Assembly: GCF_964019385.1 (NCBI RefSeq)
Contig: NC_088654.1
Span: forward strand, 7,314,746-7,378,745
DNA from: Sycon ciliatum
Taxonomy: Eukaryota; Porifera; Calcarea; Leucosolenida; Sycettidae
Direction: 5' to 3'
DNA length: 64,000 nt
Shown here: positions 1 through 34,600 of the stretch, in pieces
Layout: each line of letters begins with the position of its first letter
How positions within the stretch are numbered: position 1 is the stretch's first letter
Program-made: the position numbers and the translations under genes
The notes under the pieces: model-generated
What the model saw: the letters and a program-made list of their open reading frames with translations, nothing else
What the model was told of the DNA's origin: nothing
Database searches by the model: none

Positions 1-22741
<22,741 letters not shown>

Positions 22742-23485
22742 AACACTAGCAAGAACTGACTGATCGTCGTTTAACGTGGAGCATGGTTGAAGCAAGCTAT
22801 GGCCATTGCAAGTTGTCTTGCCATGCCCTAGAACACTGGGATCGCGGTGGGCATCATCAACCCCATCGCAACTATTTCGCTGTATGCGATCTGCAGTCTT
22901 TGGTTACGTTAGTCATTTGCTTCACTGTTAGGACTGTCTGATTGAGGTCGGGCCGCCCGCCGGGGGCCATCATCACTAGCCCCACGCACGACCCGTACGC
23001 TTGAGGTGTCGACATCAGGACCATGCAGCTCGTCCGCTAACGGCAGGCATCCGCTAACGGCAGGCATCCGCTAACGGCAGGCATCCGCTGTTTTGGCATC
23101 AACAGTATCCCGAGTCTGCGCTTGCAGGGTTTGGCCAAACTCGGGGAAAAAATCGTCAGAAAACCTGATGGAGTGTGATGACCGAAAAAAAAGAACATCA
23201 GATAACTTTTTGGAGTGTGATGTGATGACAATATGTGGAAAAAACCGAATTGTACTCCCTGGTACGTCTATGGTTTGCGGATGGGAGAGAACTCGACGGC
23301 TTTGTGAATAGTGTGGTGACGATCAGTGTTGGAGGCGACAACCGTGTCAGTCTGTGTCATGCGTCGCTATCGTTGCTATCGTCGTCACACGCACCCGGTG
23401 AGGGTGATGGCGTCGCTAGTGAGGCGTTGTCATCGCCATGTGGTGGGGCAATGAATACGCGTGTGTTTGTGTGAGTGTGTGTGTT

Positions 23486-23541
<56 letters not shown>

Positions 23542-26463
23542 GTGTGTGACTAACAGCTCACGTCGTGCCGGGGCTAACCGTCCGTGAACTGTCACTTCAC
23601 GCTGGGACACACGCAATGCCGGGAATGATTATCATGCTGGAAGCATTCACCGCGGTGAAATATCCATCCCACAGCGAAGGAGACTTTTCTTGTGTTAAAA
23701 ATTGTGGCAATTGAAAAAGACTCAAACGATCACTGTGTGTGTTCTCAGCTAGCTGGTCTAGCGTTATGGTGATCAATGGACGTTTGCTTCGTATCCTGGC
23801 GCATTCTACCCGCCGTTCAATTCCCTAATAGTGTTGACGCCGCCCGGTTTGGGACTTAGAGTAGTTATGCATAGCTGTGTTATTAGCTCACTCTAGAACA
23901 GAATTAACTCCGGTGGTGCCCCTGAAACTGCCCCACTGTTGAGTCGCTGAGTTTTGCATCATGGGGTGCCGCATAAATCCATTTCTTTCTGCAAGAAGAT
24001 GACTCATAATTATACTACTAGCTGTGTTGGCTGGCTGGCTGGCTGGCTCCAGCATGATTCCATTATTGTGAATTACGTTTTACTCATTGTCGCTGACAGC
24101 GTTACTATTCCCATCATTATTACCATCGAACTAGGAATTCATCTCTGGATGGGGAGCTGCTCCCTTCATGCTATTCCCGGCTGTGCGGGCGCGCTGTAGA
24201 GATATTTCGAATGGCACCACAGTCCTGATTTTCTGTTGTGTGGTCTGCTTTGTCTTTTGCCTAAGCGGAGACTAGCCAAGTTTGCTTGGTGATGTCAACG
24301 CGAAAGGCTGTTATTATTATAATATGCTTTGTCTGGCACAGTGCTCTGTGCACATGTATGATGTCACCCATCCCAGACACCTCGACTAATGATGTCACCG
24401 AATGATCGCCGAAAGGCTCCTGTAAATGCACCGCTAGGCCGTTAGTTGCTCGCTCCTAGTCATACTATGTAACTCTTGCAGTAAGGAATTTCCCCCACGA
24501 CACTGGCTGATTTCACCACCTGCGTCATGACAATATTTTACGCTGAACTTACCCTTTTAATTAATTTATTTTGCTTTGGCTCGGATCTTTATATACGAAT
24601 TCTAGGAATTAACTTCTGCGTCTGTGTCTGTCTGTGAAGTAATAAATAATATATATTCATTTATTATCTCGGTGAATACCATTTCGCCCGCACTGAATTA
24701 TTCTGCACGGTGAACTGAAAGACTGGCCATGCGGCTCACTTTCGTGTCGGTCTCTGACCTGGTGCGGCGGACTGGGCTTCTGCCCTGCCAATCCGGTATG
24801 GGTGGGTCGCTCCCGGGCGGGGTTGGAAGGGAGTGGTATGGAGGGGGGGGGGGGGGGGCTGTGAGCTGGACACAATGGTTTTGAAACCCTCTGCCAACAA
24901 CATACAGTCGTTGCCAAAGAAGTCCCAGCGGCGACCTGTACAGCCCCACTGTCCAGAGCTAGAGCATCGTATTTGCACGGTATGTTTTTTTGGTGTGGGG
25001 ATTAGAACACAGACCCATACAGTGTGACAATGGTGTTGTGTCTTGGTTTCATGCAGCCCCCCCCCCCCCCCCCCCCCTTTTCCTGCCGATTCATGGTGGT
25101 GCCGCACGACACTTGTTTTGAACATCCGAGTTTATGTCATTACAGTAGTTGCATGTCTAACGCCAGAACAAACAGCAGGTGCGGGGGGGGGGGGGGGCGC
25201 AATACCGGGGTTCAACACTATAGTCAATACAGTCATGTTGAATGACGTCATGCCATGCCAGACGCGCAGACCCCGCGCACATGCACACCACACACATAGG
25301 TGCGACTTTAAATAGACGTCGCCGCTCATTGTCGTTCTATGTCATAGCAGTGAGTGCACACACATACCGTTATTATGGATGTAGATTGCCTATTTTTGCA
25401 TATGTAATAATATAAAGTATCTCAACAAAATTGTATATTATGTATACTCACATGTGCGTGCATGTGTAGATAGACTCAGCGGCATACGCATTAGTGTGTG
25501 CCATTAAGACCACATAATACCAATCATCGGATTGGCCTGTGAAAGTTGCACTACACGACAAACTTTCGGACAGTCCAAAGATATGACACAATGAATGTGG
25601 AATACCCACCAGTCTTGTAAGACCATTTTCATATCTATTTCGCAGCGTTTGTGATTTTCAGAGCGTCCCTGTTGATATTTGATGTGCTCACTTGGTTGAT
25701 GAAGTTCACCTACAATGCCATCCAATCTGCTTGCCGCGATACATGTACAGCGAACGATGTTGGGGAAAGCCGTGCAGCAATAAAACAGTCGGGACTCCCA
25801 AGCAGAGGATAATAATTATTGTAATTCTACGGCGTATTGAAGTACGAAATTGTGTAAACAATTTTACAAAAAAATGGAACTGCGTCTTGAAACGTGTTTG
25901 AAGTGGTTCGAAGTATTTTACCTTCGATCTCCGGCTCCCTGAATCGATCCATCCACAGCAGTACTTGACGAATTTACCAGTCAGTCACGTGGGAGATGAT
26001 CAAGCAAGTAAGGTTACTAAGGGGGTTAAGGAGCAGTTATATATTTGAATGTCGCGAGACGCGAGTCGAGTGGCACCGGCAGGAAATCTACACCTAGTAC
26101 ATGTACTAGTACAAGCAGCGTATTCTGAAATAAAATTATTTCTACTGTAATTCTACGGCCCAGGCATGATGCATGATTCAGGAGGGGACTTTGATTTCTC
26201 CCTTCTCAATTATAGTACGAGCACCAGTCGACATTGCATTCTTGGAAAAGCGAATGCTGCCTTCCTCTTTCAGTAGATAAGAAAGAACGAGTGAAGAGGG
26301 ACACTAGCAGCAGGTTTTACTTCTACTAGCTGCACTACTTGAAGGTCGCCAGAAAAGCGACGAGAAGATGTTCAATAACGTACATAACGATTGATCGCAC
26401 AAAAATCATCGCTTCCGAAATATTATACTGAAAATCTACACTTTTCCATACAATCATCATGTA
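22742..26463. other. 3' flank of the MAGUK and intergenic DNA
   Basis: No gene recognised. Contains three copies of cggcaggcatccgctaa (23040-23090), (GT)n at 23465-23540, poly-G/poly-C runs at 24842, 25055 and 25182, and a possible LINE tail (24240-24325). The first clear AATAAA after the stop is near 24643, so the real 3' end of the transcript is uncertain. Confidence 0.5.
24240..24325 (+). mobile_element. LINE 3' tail remnant with hairpin and ATT repeats
   Basis: cctaagcggagactagcc, a short hairpin (ccaagtttgcttgg), tgatgtcaacgcgaa and then ttattattat resemble the tail at 36410-36487 (taagcgaagg, hairpin cctgctttatgcagg, tgatgccaacgcgaa, AAT repeats). Confidence 0.6.
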
Positions 26464-26649
26464 CAGTGGTCCCTCTATAATCCGGCACCATTTGTGCCAC
26501 GAAAATCTGCTGGATTAGGGAGGGTGCTGGATTAACAAATCTGATTTACTGCTGCAATGTGCATGAAGAGGACATTTTGGCTACTGAAAATCGTGCTGGT
26601 TTATCGAGGGTGCTGGATTATAAAGTGCCGGATTAGAGAGGGACGACTG
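26464..26649. mobile_element. Tigger/pogo MITE, 186 bp, TA target
   Basis: Terminal inverted repeats CAGTGGTCCCTCTATAATCC and (reverse complement) CAGTCGTCCCTCTCTAATCC, flanked by TA on both sides. This end sequence is typical of the pogo/Tigger group. Confidence 0.88.
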
Positions 26650-26654
26650 TATAA

Positions 26655-26780
26655 TATATATTATCACTCCCTTAGTATTGACTCACATAGATTTTTGCCA
26701 TACCTAAGCAGTCAAATATTCCTGCATATTTCACTCCTTAGGGCTATATTGACCTCTTATATTTGACTCCTTACTTAGGG
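26655..26780. repeat. Repeat shared with 28372-28490 (tatcactcccttagtattga)
   Basis: About 115 bp are nearly identical in the two places; more distant tatttgactccttag repeats lie at 34000-34120. Function unknown. Confidence 0.75.
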
Positions 26781-27350
26781 GTTGCGCAGTTGAACGGTGC
26801 CTAGTGCAGCAGTTTCACTGCATGAGTAGGCCGTGGTGCAACGGTTGCGCAATCATAAAACCGGGATTCATGAGGTTATCGTTCTGGAATTTGAAATACG
26901 GACTGTTTGTCGTGATAAATCTAATATTGACTTCAGGAGAGAGAGCTTGGAAGCTCAGGGCCCTACGCTATGCTTTTATGCTTTTTTGCCTAGCTCATCG
27001 TACATGTTTTAAGAACTGATGGAAATGTCTTTTTCCGTTGATTGGCCACATCACTGTATTGCAAAAACGTTTCCACATTTCACGTCAAATTTGAAATAGA
27101 TTGGTATTTTTGCTCTCACATGCACCCATTGCTCAATAATGCATCATTTGCCCATAATTATGACAAACTTTGGCCTGCGATTTACTTTGGCCGGTTGGTA
27201 CCAAGCGGCGAAATCAGCGAAATTAAATCGCCAGCGAAAATGAGTTGATTTTAATACAGTAATCGGATTTTCTGGCCTTTTTGTAGTAATACATGTACGT
27301 TGACCTGTTGAGCCAATGACGACGCCGAATGCATGGTTGCCTGTGGAGCA

Positions 27351-27890
27351 CATTACATAACTTTACAGTCTCCTAAAATACGTATCCTGTCCGACGGCAA
27401 AAGAGTTTTTCTGCGCGTCGACGGGATGATTGCGACGCGAAAGTTCAGCTCGCGTTATTTGGCTCGCACGTCGAAAAATCAACGCGAGTGACCTGCTGCT
27501 CACGTCGAAATTTGGACATTACATAACTATTACTTTACAGTCTCCTTAAATACGTATCCTGTCCGACGCCAAAGGAGGCTGCAGATTTAGTTTTTCTGCG
27601 CGTCGACGGGATGTCTGTCCTGACGTTTACTTGGACCGGCGCTGACTCTGCCGATCACGGGCGTTCTGGACTCGACAGGATGTCTGTCCTGACGTTTCCT
27701 GGGACCGGCTTAGACTCTGCCGATCACGGGCGTTCTGGACTCAACGAGATGTCTGTCCTGATGTTGCCTGGGACCGGAGGACTCTGCCGATCACGGGCGT
27801 TCTGGAGTCGACGGGATCTCTCTTCCGACGTTTCCTGTGACCGGCGCTGAATCGCTCGTTCACGCTTATTTTGGAGACGACGGGATCTCT
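27351..27890. repeat. Duplication of about 95 bp followed by a 69-bp tandem repeat
   Basis: cattacataact...gcgcgtcgacgggatg occurs at 27351-27428 and 27519-27612. Four units with tgtctgtcctgacgttt and gccgatcacgggcgttctgg follow with a period of 69 bp, drifting towards the right. Open frames here are artefacts of the period (69 = 3 x 23). Confidence 0.8.
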
Positions 27891-28204
27891 CTTCCAAAGT
27901 ATGTTTATGCTGACGCATCCTATCACCTATTCGGCGTCTATTCTAATTTAATTTCCTTCTCGTCTCCCTATTTCTTTCCAAATCTCCCTCTACATCAGGG
28001 AGTCGTATACAGAATACGACGAATATTGGTACGGTACGGGACAGATACAGGAGCCCGCAAATATCGTGGACAGCTGTAATGTACAATCCTGTAGAGCCTT
28101 TGTAGTCACAGATATGGGACAGATACGGGACAGATACGGGATAGCTCCAGCCGTGACACAAACAAACAAACAAACAAACACCAAATTAAAGCTGTGTGGA
28201 CCCT

Positions 28205-28330
28205 GGCTAGCGCCAGACGTTACTGAAGTAACGTCTTCTGCATAGCTACGGGAATAAAAACCTCGTAAAAGACCTCGGCTTCGCCTCGGTCTTTTACTCG
28301 GCTTTTATTTCCTATATTGACCTCGTACTC
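28205..28330. repeat. Palindromic repeat, aaaagacctcgg family, copy 1
   Basis: cctcgtaaaagacctcggc faces cctcggtcttttactcggc. The same arms recur at 34425-34600, and halves at 28870-28890. Confidence 0.75.
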
Positions 28331-28495
28331 AGTCAATATTAGATACTATGTCTTATTGTTTCAACCGATGCATTATCACTCCCTTAGTATTGACTCACAT
28401 AGATTTTTGCCATACCTAAGCAGTCAAATATTCCTGCATATTTCACTCCTTAGGGCTATATTGACCGCTTATATTTGACTCCTTTTTAGCGATTA

Positions 28496-28807
28496 CCGTA
28501 TTATCTCTAATATAAGCACAGTCTCCAATAATAGCACGTCTCCAATAATAGAACACCTTGGGGCGGCATTCAAAAAATAAAGTGCTCAGTCTCCATTATA
28601 AGCACACTGTGTAAATTCATTATCTGTACCGGCGAAAAAAACCCTGAAATGTGTGTGTCATACATGAATTTGGCATGGCAACATGCCTCTGAAATGAGGT
28701 TGAAATAATAATGGAACAGTCTCCAATAAAGGAACGTCTCCATAATAGCACGGGGCGGAGGTACATTGAAAAAATAAAGGACCGTGCTTATATTAGAGAT
28801 AATACGG
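28496..28807. mobile_element. MITE, about 312 bp, TA target
   Basis: Terminal inverted repeats CCGTATTATCTCTAATATAA facing its reverse complement, about 25 bp, flanked by TA. Inside: repeated gtctccaataatagca. No coding capacity. Confidence 0.82.
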
Positions 28808-28979
28808 TAAACACATGCTTTGGTCAGTCGTGATAAATCTAATATTGACTTCGTACTTGGTCAGTATAGGAAATAAAAGACCTCGGCTTCGCCTCAGTCA
28901 GAACTGAGTCAGAACTGGCCCCAAACCCGGCCATGCAGAGGAGGAAAAGGGACAGCAGGAGCTAGGCCCGTAAATTACT

Positions 28980-29660
28980 GCCTGGATCATTGAAGATATT
29001 ATTTGGCCAAAGCTTGCTGTTGGCGTTTTCGATTTCTTGAATACGACAGCTCTTGGCTAAAACTGGACCTTGGACGGTCTTTCTTGGACATCAACCCAGG
29101 ACGTACCACATTGGGCGTGGTGGTCATGGACGTATCGCCATCGCTTTCAGCCAGACCCTTCTGCTGCCTGAAACCAATGGCGAAAGTAAAAAACTTCATC
29201 GCAGCAGCAGCTACTGCTCTGCTGAAAGTGCGAACACAAATAATTTTTTCGCCAATCCTCTTGTGCACTTGCGATTTTCAATGCGACCAAAACGATTCGC
29301 TTGCCAGTTCCTTTGTCCAGGCGTACGCCACAACGAGGAAAATAAAATTCGTGAAGGCAGGAGGCAAGATACGAATCTCGACTCGCTTGAGGCAAGCCGC
29401 CAGGAGAACGGCAACTAGTTTTAAAATTATTTTGAGACGAAAGGCCTTTGTTGCGTTTGTTGAGTGCGACATGTTCATTTTCCTCGGACGCGACACAAAG
29501 TTTTGAGTCACGTGACACGATTACTTTGGGAACTGCATGGCCGGGTTTAGGGCGAAATGAACGCACGCGGCGTGAAGAAACATTCCAAAGGCAAAACATT
29601 CAAAATAGAACCAATCGTTTCCAAAGAAGCGCCGCGTGGCTAGCTACGAGAAACCCTACA
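28980..29660. other. Unidentified region with open frames on both strands
   Basis: Open frames of 167 codons (+, 29003-29506) and 150 codons (-, 29147-29599) overlap. Neither shows a known motif. Base composition is higher in GC than in the surrounding repeats. Could be an exon of an unknown gene or an old transposon. Confidence 0.3.
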
Positions 29661-29871
29661 TGAAATCCCCAAACGAAAACGGCCATTCGGTCGGGTATTC
29701 GATGGCGAATCGAATATACACTACCTCAATCCCCGCCGATCTCTGATATTCTCCGCCTATTCCCTCAAACTTGACCAATTCGGAAAGAAATCCATCGCCA
29801 TTACATACTATACGATCGTGCATACTCCACACACATTCAGAACTGCTCACGCAGCACTTCTTTTCATCGCG

Positions 29872-29888
29872 TATGCGCATGCGCGACA
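29872..29888. promoter_or_regulatory. Possible NRF-1-type palindrome upstream of TRIM copy 1
   Basis: gtatgcgcatgcgcgac matches the TGCGCATGCGC palindrome bound by NRF-1 in animals. It lies about 430 bp before the start codon of the intact TRIM gene. Role inferred. Confidence 0.35.
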
Positions 29889-30148
29889 GACGCTTCCATG
29901 ACAACCGTGGGACAGGTGACCAATCAGAGTGCGATGTCCTAGATAGGACATCTTCCCGACTGTTTATTGTGCAAGACTTAGTGCGCAACGACGTCGTTGG
30001 CCTTTACCATTATTGTTTACTGGCTTGGGTATGCCACTGCTAGCTAGCCGGCGGACCCATTTTACCGATCAGAAAATAATAATTATTTAGTTAGAGCGAA
30101 GTTACATTCAGTGTAAGTTGCGATTGTGTAGGTCTACCGGGGTGACCC

Positions 30149-30156
30149 TCACATAT
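30149..30156 (+). promoter_or_regulatory. TATA-like box of TRIM copy 1
   Basis: catataaacg about 155 bp before the ATG. Copy 2 has catgtaaacg at the matching place (near 43950) and copy 3 has no TATAAA there. Only copy 1 keeps the motif. Confidence 0.4.
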
Positions 30157-30309
30157 AAACGACGTAGTGCATGGATCGATTGCTGTCGAGCGTAGAAACT
30201 AGAAAGACCCTGAGCACATCATGCCAGCACACCTTGCTCCAGAAAGATACAGGACTCAAGAGGCGTTCTCTTTGCAACAGAAATCGTATCCGGACTGAAT
30301 CTCACAGGA

Positions 30310-32355
30310 ATGGAGGAGCTCCCAGTGATGAGAGGCAATGCGTCGAGCTGCGTAAAATGTGGGCGATTCGAGCCACCGGGCGGCAGGCTATTACACTGTT
30401 TCCATGTGCTGTGCGCTGACGAGTGTATGGAGAAGTCACTCGATGCTGATAGCGTTATCACCTGCGAGCGCTGCGAAAGATCAACCAAACCCGGTAAGGG
30501 AGAATGGGATTTAGAGAAGAGTCTCCCCTTAGCCAGTACATACTTATACAGCAGTAGTGGTGATGCTGACGAACAAAGTCGTCATCCAGTGGAGAAGTTG
30601 ACTGAAAATCACTGCACGGCGTGTGATGAAGTAGCAACGTATGTTTGTGAGGATTGCAATGAATCAACACCTCTGTTGTATTGTTCTGAGCACGCAACAA
30701 AGCATTCGTCTCGAGTTCGAGCTGGCGTGTTGCACTGTCCGCAAGCCATTGAGTCACGTGATGGAGGTACGGGGGAAGTAGACATACAGAGAAATGGCAG
30801 AAACGATGCATGTCAGGTACACACAAGTAAAACCTTGCAATGGTGGTGTGAGGATTGTGGGAGGCTACTTTGTGAAAGATGCAAATCTACTGGCCACTCA
30901 CAGCAGCACAGTGTTGTCAGCAGTGAAGAAGCAGCCAGGGCTAAACTACCTGTACTGAACAGGATCAAAGAACGATTTTCCAACACCGAGGAGAGAGAGC
31001 TGAATGAGAAAACTGCTACAAGCACCAGAGCTTCAGCTGTTACTGCCACACTGGCTGATGGTTCAACAGCTGCCGGACGCAGGAAGAAGCAATTCCCAGC
31101 ATCACGGACGAGTAATGTGCTGGCGGAAATTGATGATTGTCTCCTCGACATAGAGAATCAAAGCGAAGCAGCATCCAAGGAAGTTTGCAGTCATTTCAAG
31201 GAATTTCGCTCGGCATTGGACAAGCGGGAGCAGGACGCACTAGGTGAAATTGACGTTCTGCGTCGTCAGAAGGAAGATCGCCTACGACAGCAGCGCAATA
31301 GCCTGGAGCAGTGCCAAGAGGATACGGCAGGTATCAGGCGCATTGCAAGTTTGCTGCAACGACCATGTGCGTCTTCGTGTGACGTGCTGAGGCTGAGCGA
31401 TCGTCTCCAGGACTGTGCGAAGCAGACTGAAGCAGAACTGGAAAATCAACAGTATCCATGTGTTCAGATTGGACTGGAGGTCAACGTAGATGTGTCGTCA
31501 GTAACAGACCGCATAATCGACGCCGTCGATGAAGAACTGGTTGTCCAGGATCATGGTCCAGACGTTGCACACTGGGAACTGCAACCAGACTGTATCTCGC
31601 ATGTCGGCATGGAAATCAAGGTTAAGGTCTACGCGCGGGATGATGATAGATTACCACCTGGTTGGCAGTCGTCCTTTGTCAGAATCCACTGTCGGCAACC
31701 GAATGGGGATTCACGACAACTAGAAGCGAGGCGAGATGAAGATGGTTCAGACGAAGAGGGCGTCGTTCTGACTGCTGCATTTAAACCGGAACACGACGGT
31801 GTGTATGAGTTTTATCTCGCCGCTGGCGGTAGAAAGTCACCGCAACTATGCTGCGTATCCGAGGTAGTGCCAAAGCTGAGATTCAATAAATTTGCTGGCT
31901 CCGATCGTGTCGAATTGTTAGTAGATGGGAGAATGGCTAACAACAACACGAGGGACACTGCCATTGTTCTGGGCAATGACCGCTACAGCACAGGAATACA
32001 CAGCTGGAATTTACTCATCGAACAGGGCGGTAAGATGTGCGTGGGTGTTATGAAGGATCCAGGTAGCACCGTCAACGACACAGAGCTGCGCGAGTGGTAT
32101 GGGTGGAAGAGCTCTGGAGAGCGCAACCCGGCGGCCAGCACCGGTACCGACCTTACCCACCTTGTGAACCCTCGATTACATTGGGACGGTGCAGTGCTTC
32201 AGTTTACACTGGACTGTGAGCAGGGCACCTTACAGGTGAAGCGTCCGTTTCACAACGAGACGGCGATCATTCGTAATGTGTCCGCAGGGCAATCCAAGTC
32301 ACTACGTATGATGGTGCAAATGCAGGCGGGATATGAATGTGTAACCATATTTTGA
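30310..32355 (+). CDS. TRIM-like protein: RING, two B-boxes, coiled coil, filamin-type and SPRY-like domains (copy 1, intact)
   Basis: A single exon of 681 codons. RING-type zinc site at residues 14-55 (CVKC, HCFH, C-x3-C, CERC); B-box 1 at about 102-143; B-box 2 at about 168-204 (CQVH, WWCEDC, CERCKSTGH); coiled coil about 210-380; filamin-like Ig domain about 412-523 (GMEIKVKV, DGVYEFYLAAGG); SPRY-like end about 528-681 (RYSTGIHSWNL, CVGVMKD). RING-B-box proteins are usually ubiquitin ligases; the last domain would choose the substrate. The ATG at 30310 is supported by the conserved start in copies 2 and 3. AATAAA follows the stop by 7 bp. Two large diverged copies and one small fragment lie in the same window. 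Filamin plus SPRY in one TRIM is uncommon. Confidence 0.85.
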   Translation: MEELPVMRGNASSCVKCGRFEPPGGRLLHCFHVLCADECMEKSLDADSVITCERCERSTKPGKGEWDLEKSLPLASTYLYSSSGDADEQSRHPVEKLTENHCTACDEVATYVCEDCNESTPLLYCSEHATKHSSRVRAGVLHCPQAIESRDGGTGEVDIQRNGRNDACQVHTSKTLQWWCEDCGRLLCERCKSTGHSQQHSVVSSEEAARAKLPVLNRIKERFSNTEERELNEKTATSTRASAVTATLADGSTAAGRRKKQFPASRTSNVLAEIDDCLLDIENQSEAASKEVCSHFKEFRSALDKREQDALGEIDVLRRQKEDRLRQQRNSLEQCQEDTAGIRRIASLLQRPCASSCDVLRLSDRLQDCAKQTEAELENQQYPCVQIGLEVNVDVSSVTDRIIDAVDEELVVQDHGPDVAHWELQPDCISHVGMEIKVKVYARDDDRLPPGWQSSFVRIHCRQPNGDSRQLEARRDEDGSDEEGVVLTAAFKPEHDGVYEFYLAAGGRKSPQLCCVSEVVPKLRFNKFAGSDRVELLVDGRMANNNTRDTAIVLGNDRYSTGIHSWNLLIEQGGKMCVGVMKDPGSTVNDTELREWYGWKSSGERNPAASTGTDLTHLVNPRLHWDGAVLQFTLDCEQGTLQVKRPFHNETAIIRNVSAGQSKSLRMMVQMQAGYECVTIF

Positions 32356-32361
32356 CATTTC

Positions 32362-32367
32362 AATAAA
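32362..32367 (+). terminator. Polyadenylation signal AATAAA of TRIM copy 1
   Basis: Seven bp after the TGA. Copy 2 has AATTAA here and copy 3 has ACAATT. Confidence 0.6.
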
Positions 32368-33259
32368 CAGTGAGAATCAGCTAGAGTAACTATGGTACTA
32401 GCAGCACATCTGCCAAGTTTGGAGCAGCACTAATACATATGGCACCCTCAACACCTGTGCATAGTTTTGATGTACACCGTACAGTAGCACATCCCAGATC
32501 TGGACGTCCCTAATCCAGTCACAACCGTCTTCGGGCACCTTTCTGAACCATCCAGTGTCACGAAAATCGGCTTTTCGAGTGAAAACGGCCCACAAAATAG
32601 TGATCCTTTTAGAAAACTGATTACTCGCATGCTGTATTTAAAAAGTATTCATGTTCTGCGTTACGTACATGTTCTGCATTACGTACATGTACATGTTCTA
32701 GTTACAGGACGTGCTCGGTCCCAGCCGGGGGCCGGTTTAGAGGACCTTTACTTTACGCTGACATTCCTACCTGTTCAGGATTTCTGCTCCCGGCGGAAAT
32801 GGGAACTGCTTGGCAACTGACTTGGCCATTTCATGGATAGGCGGTTATCACAAACGAACCTCGCCAAGTGTGCATTGCTGGTAGTGTTCAGTGTTCTCTC
32901 GTGCTAAGGGCCCTCCAGCTCCTTAACGGCACAAGGTCGGCACTATGAAGACCTGAAAACCGTTAAGCGTTCTCCCATAGTGTATTACCGCAGTACACGC
33001 TTCGCAACTATCGTTCTCCTCTTAAGTTAATGTTCAGCCCAGGAGACAAGTATCAGCACGTCTACATAATTATTGTAAAACGTACTATTCAACACCATAA
33101 TTATGACCAAATATGTATGTATTTTTGAAGGATTGGCAGTTCACTTCTCCGACTGATCCTTTGAATTTGAAATTCTTCCACTCCTTTCAAAAACGCTTCT
33201 TTTCATGTTACTCTAGCTATATAACTGGTTGTTTTAGTGATTCTTACTATGTGACGATG

Positions 33260-33295
33260 TTCCACTGATGATGGTCACACGAAAACGTTCTGGAA
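33260..33295 (+). ncRNA. Hammerhead ribozyme, type I, slightly damaged
   Basis: Stem I ttcca/tggaa encloses CTGATGA, a weak helix II (tggtcacac, which looks one base short), GAAA, the tiny stem III AACGTT and the cleavage C. All fixed core bases are present apart from the helix II fault. The same GAAAACGTTC block is found after the Penelope-type gene at 57850. Confidence 0.65.
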
Positions 33296-33604
33296 TTGTT
33301 TCATTTTAATTGTTTATACATGATTATGAGTGCACAATTGATATTTTTCATTGCTCCTTTCAAAATGTATCGCTTTCTTTCACCTCTCGCAGTCACGTTC
33401 CAGAAACTGACCGTGGTTGGTCCCAAAGGGAGGGGAAGACACCCAAGTGCAAGTAGTACAGTGCTGGGAACTGAAATCCGACCCCTTGAGCGGTGGGTTC
33501 ACATTTTAGCAGTCTCTGTTTCGTAGTTTTACCATCCCGCATTGGGTCTTTGCGATATGACCGCACCGCTCGGGGGGTCGGGGGTCGGATTTCAGTTGCC
33601 AGCT

Positions 33605-33790
33605 TTGTATATGTGGCACGTGTTGTGAGCTGCCTTTGGAGTGACACACTTGTGAGCGCATAAGATTTGGCCTGGTCCCATAGCTCGGTTTGTTAGAGCA
33701 TTCTAGGTCCGGGTTCGAGTTCGAGTCCTGGTGGGTCTGGCATTTTGTTTTCTCGTTTCATTCAGTTAACTTCCCGGACTGATCCTCTAT
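33605..33790 (+). mobile_element. tRNA-derived SINE, second copy
   Basis: Matches 13803-13990 over its whole length, including ggcacgtgttgtgagctgcc before and cttcccggactgatcct after the tRNA-like part. The D and anticodon arms are worn. Part of the tail also occurs alone at 33130-33165. Confidence 0.72.
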
Positions 33791-34182
33791 AGGCACCGAG
33801 GATTATGCTAGTTATAAGGCTAGTAGTGCTGATAGTGCTACAAAACATTAATGGCAATCCTCGCGGTGGGAAATAATGACTTGCGTATGCAGTCACTCGG
33901 AATATTGCAGTATCACAGGGCGAACACGGGGAAAAATGCTTATACATGTACATGTTTGCAACGATTATAGATCGGTTATGATCTATACAGGATTTTATCG
34001 CCTTCTTAGTATTTGACCCCACTAATTTCCCTGATACCTAAGCGGTCAAATATATCGCGTATTTGACTGCTTAGTCAAATACACGATATATTTGACTACA
34101 TATTTGACTCCTTAGAATTTCTTGGACTTAGAAATTTTCTCTCCAACTTAGAAAAAGAAATTTTGAAGAAAGCAGAAACACA

Positions 34183-34265
34183 CAATATGGGATTCGAACC
34201 CACAACCATGTGAATCTCAGTCACTCTTCATTACCACCCAACCACTGTGCTACCGATGCTGAACC
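34183..34265 (-). mobile_element. tRNA-like SINE remnant of another family
   Basis: On the minus strand: A box tagcacagtggtt and B box ggttcgaatcc about 40 bp apart. The acceptor arm is poor and no CCA-ready end is seen, so it is likely a SINE or tRNA pseudogene. Confidence 0.5.
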
Positions 34266-34424
34266 TAATTTAAACATTGACCTTGATCCTGCACTGCCGT
34301 ACAATGCGGTATAGGCTATAGTATAATACTAGAATTACAAGGATATGTCGGATATGGAGAGAAACTATTGCGTGGAGAACACGATAAATAGATTATAGAC
34401 CTCATAGTTGGTCTATACAGGATA

Positions 34425-34600
34425 TATAGACCTCGTAAAAGACCTCGGGGGACCTCGGTCTTTTACTCGGTCTATATATCCTGTATAGACCTCCTAACCG
34501 GTCTATAATCTATACATATAGACCGGTTAGAAGGTCTATACAGGATAATATATAGACCGAGTAAAAGACCGAGGTCTTTTCCGAGGTCTACAATGTGTAT
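34425..34600. repeat. Palindromic repeat, aaaagacctcgg family, copy 2
   Basis: Nested inverted repeats of tatagacc, ctcgtaaaagacctcgg and ccggtctata; several hairpins fold on each other. Related to 28205-28330. Confidence 0.78.

Noticed and set aside
26820-26880. tRNA-like segment (gtggtgcaacggttgcgc)
   Set aside because: The A-box likeness is weak and the B box is missing.
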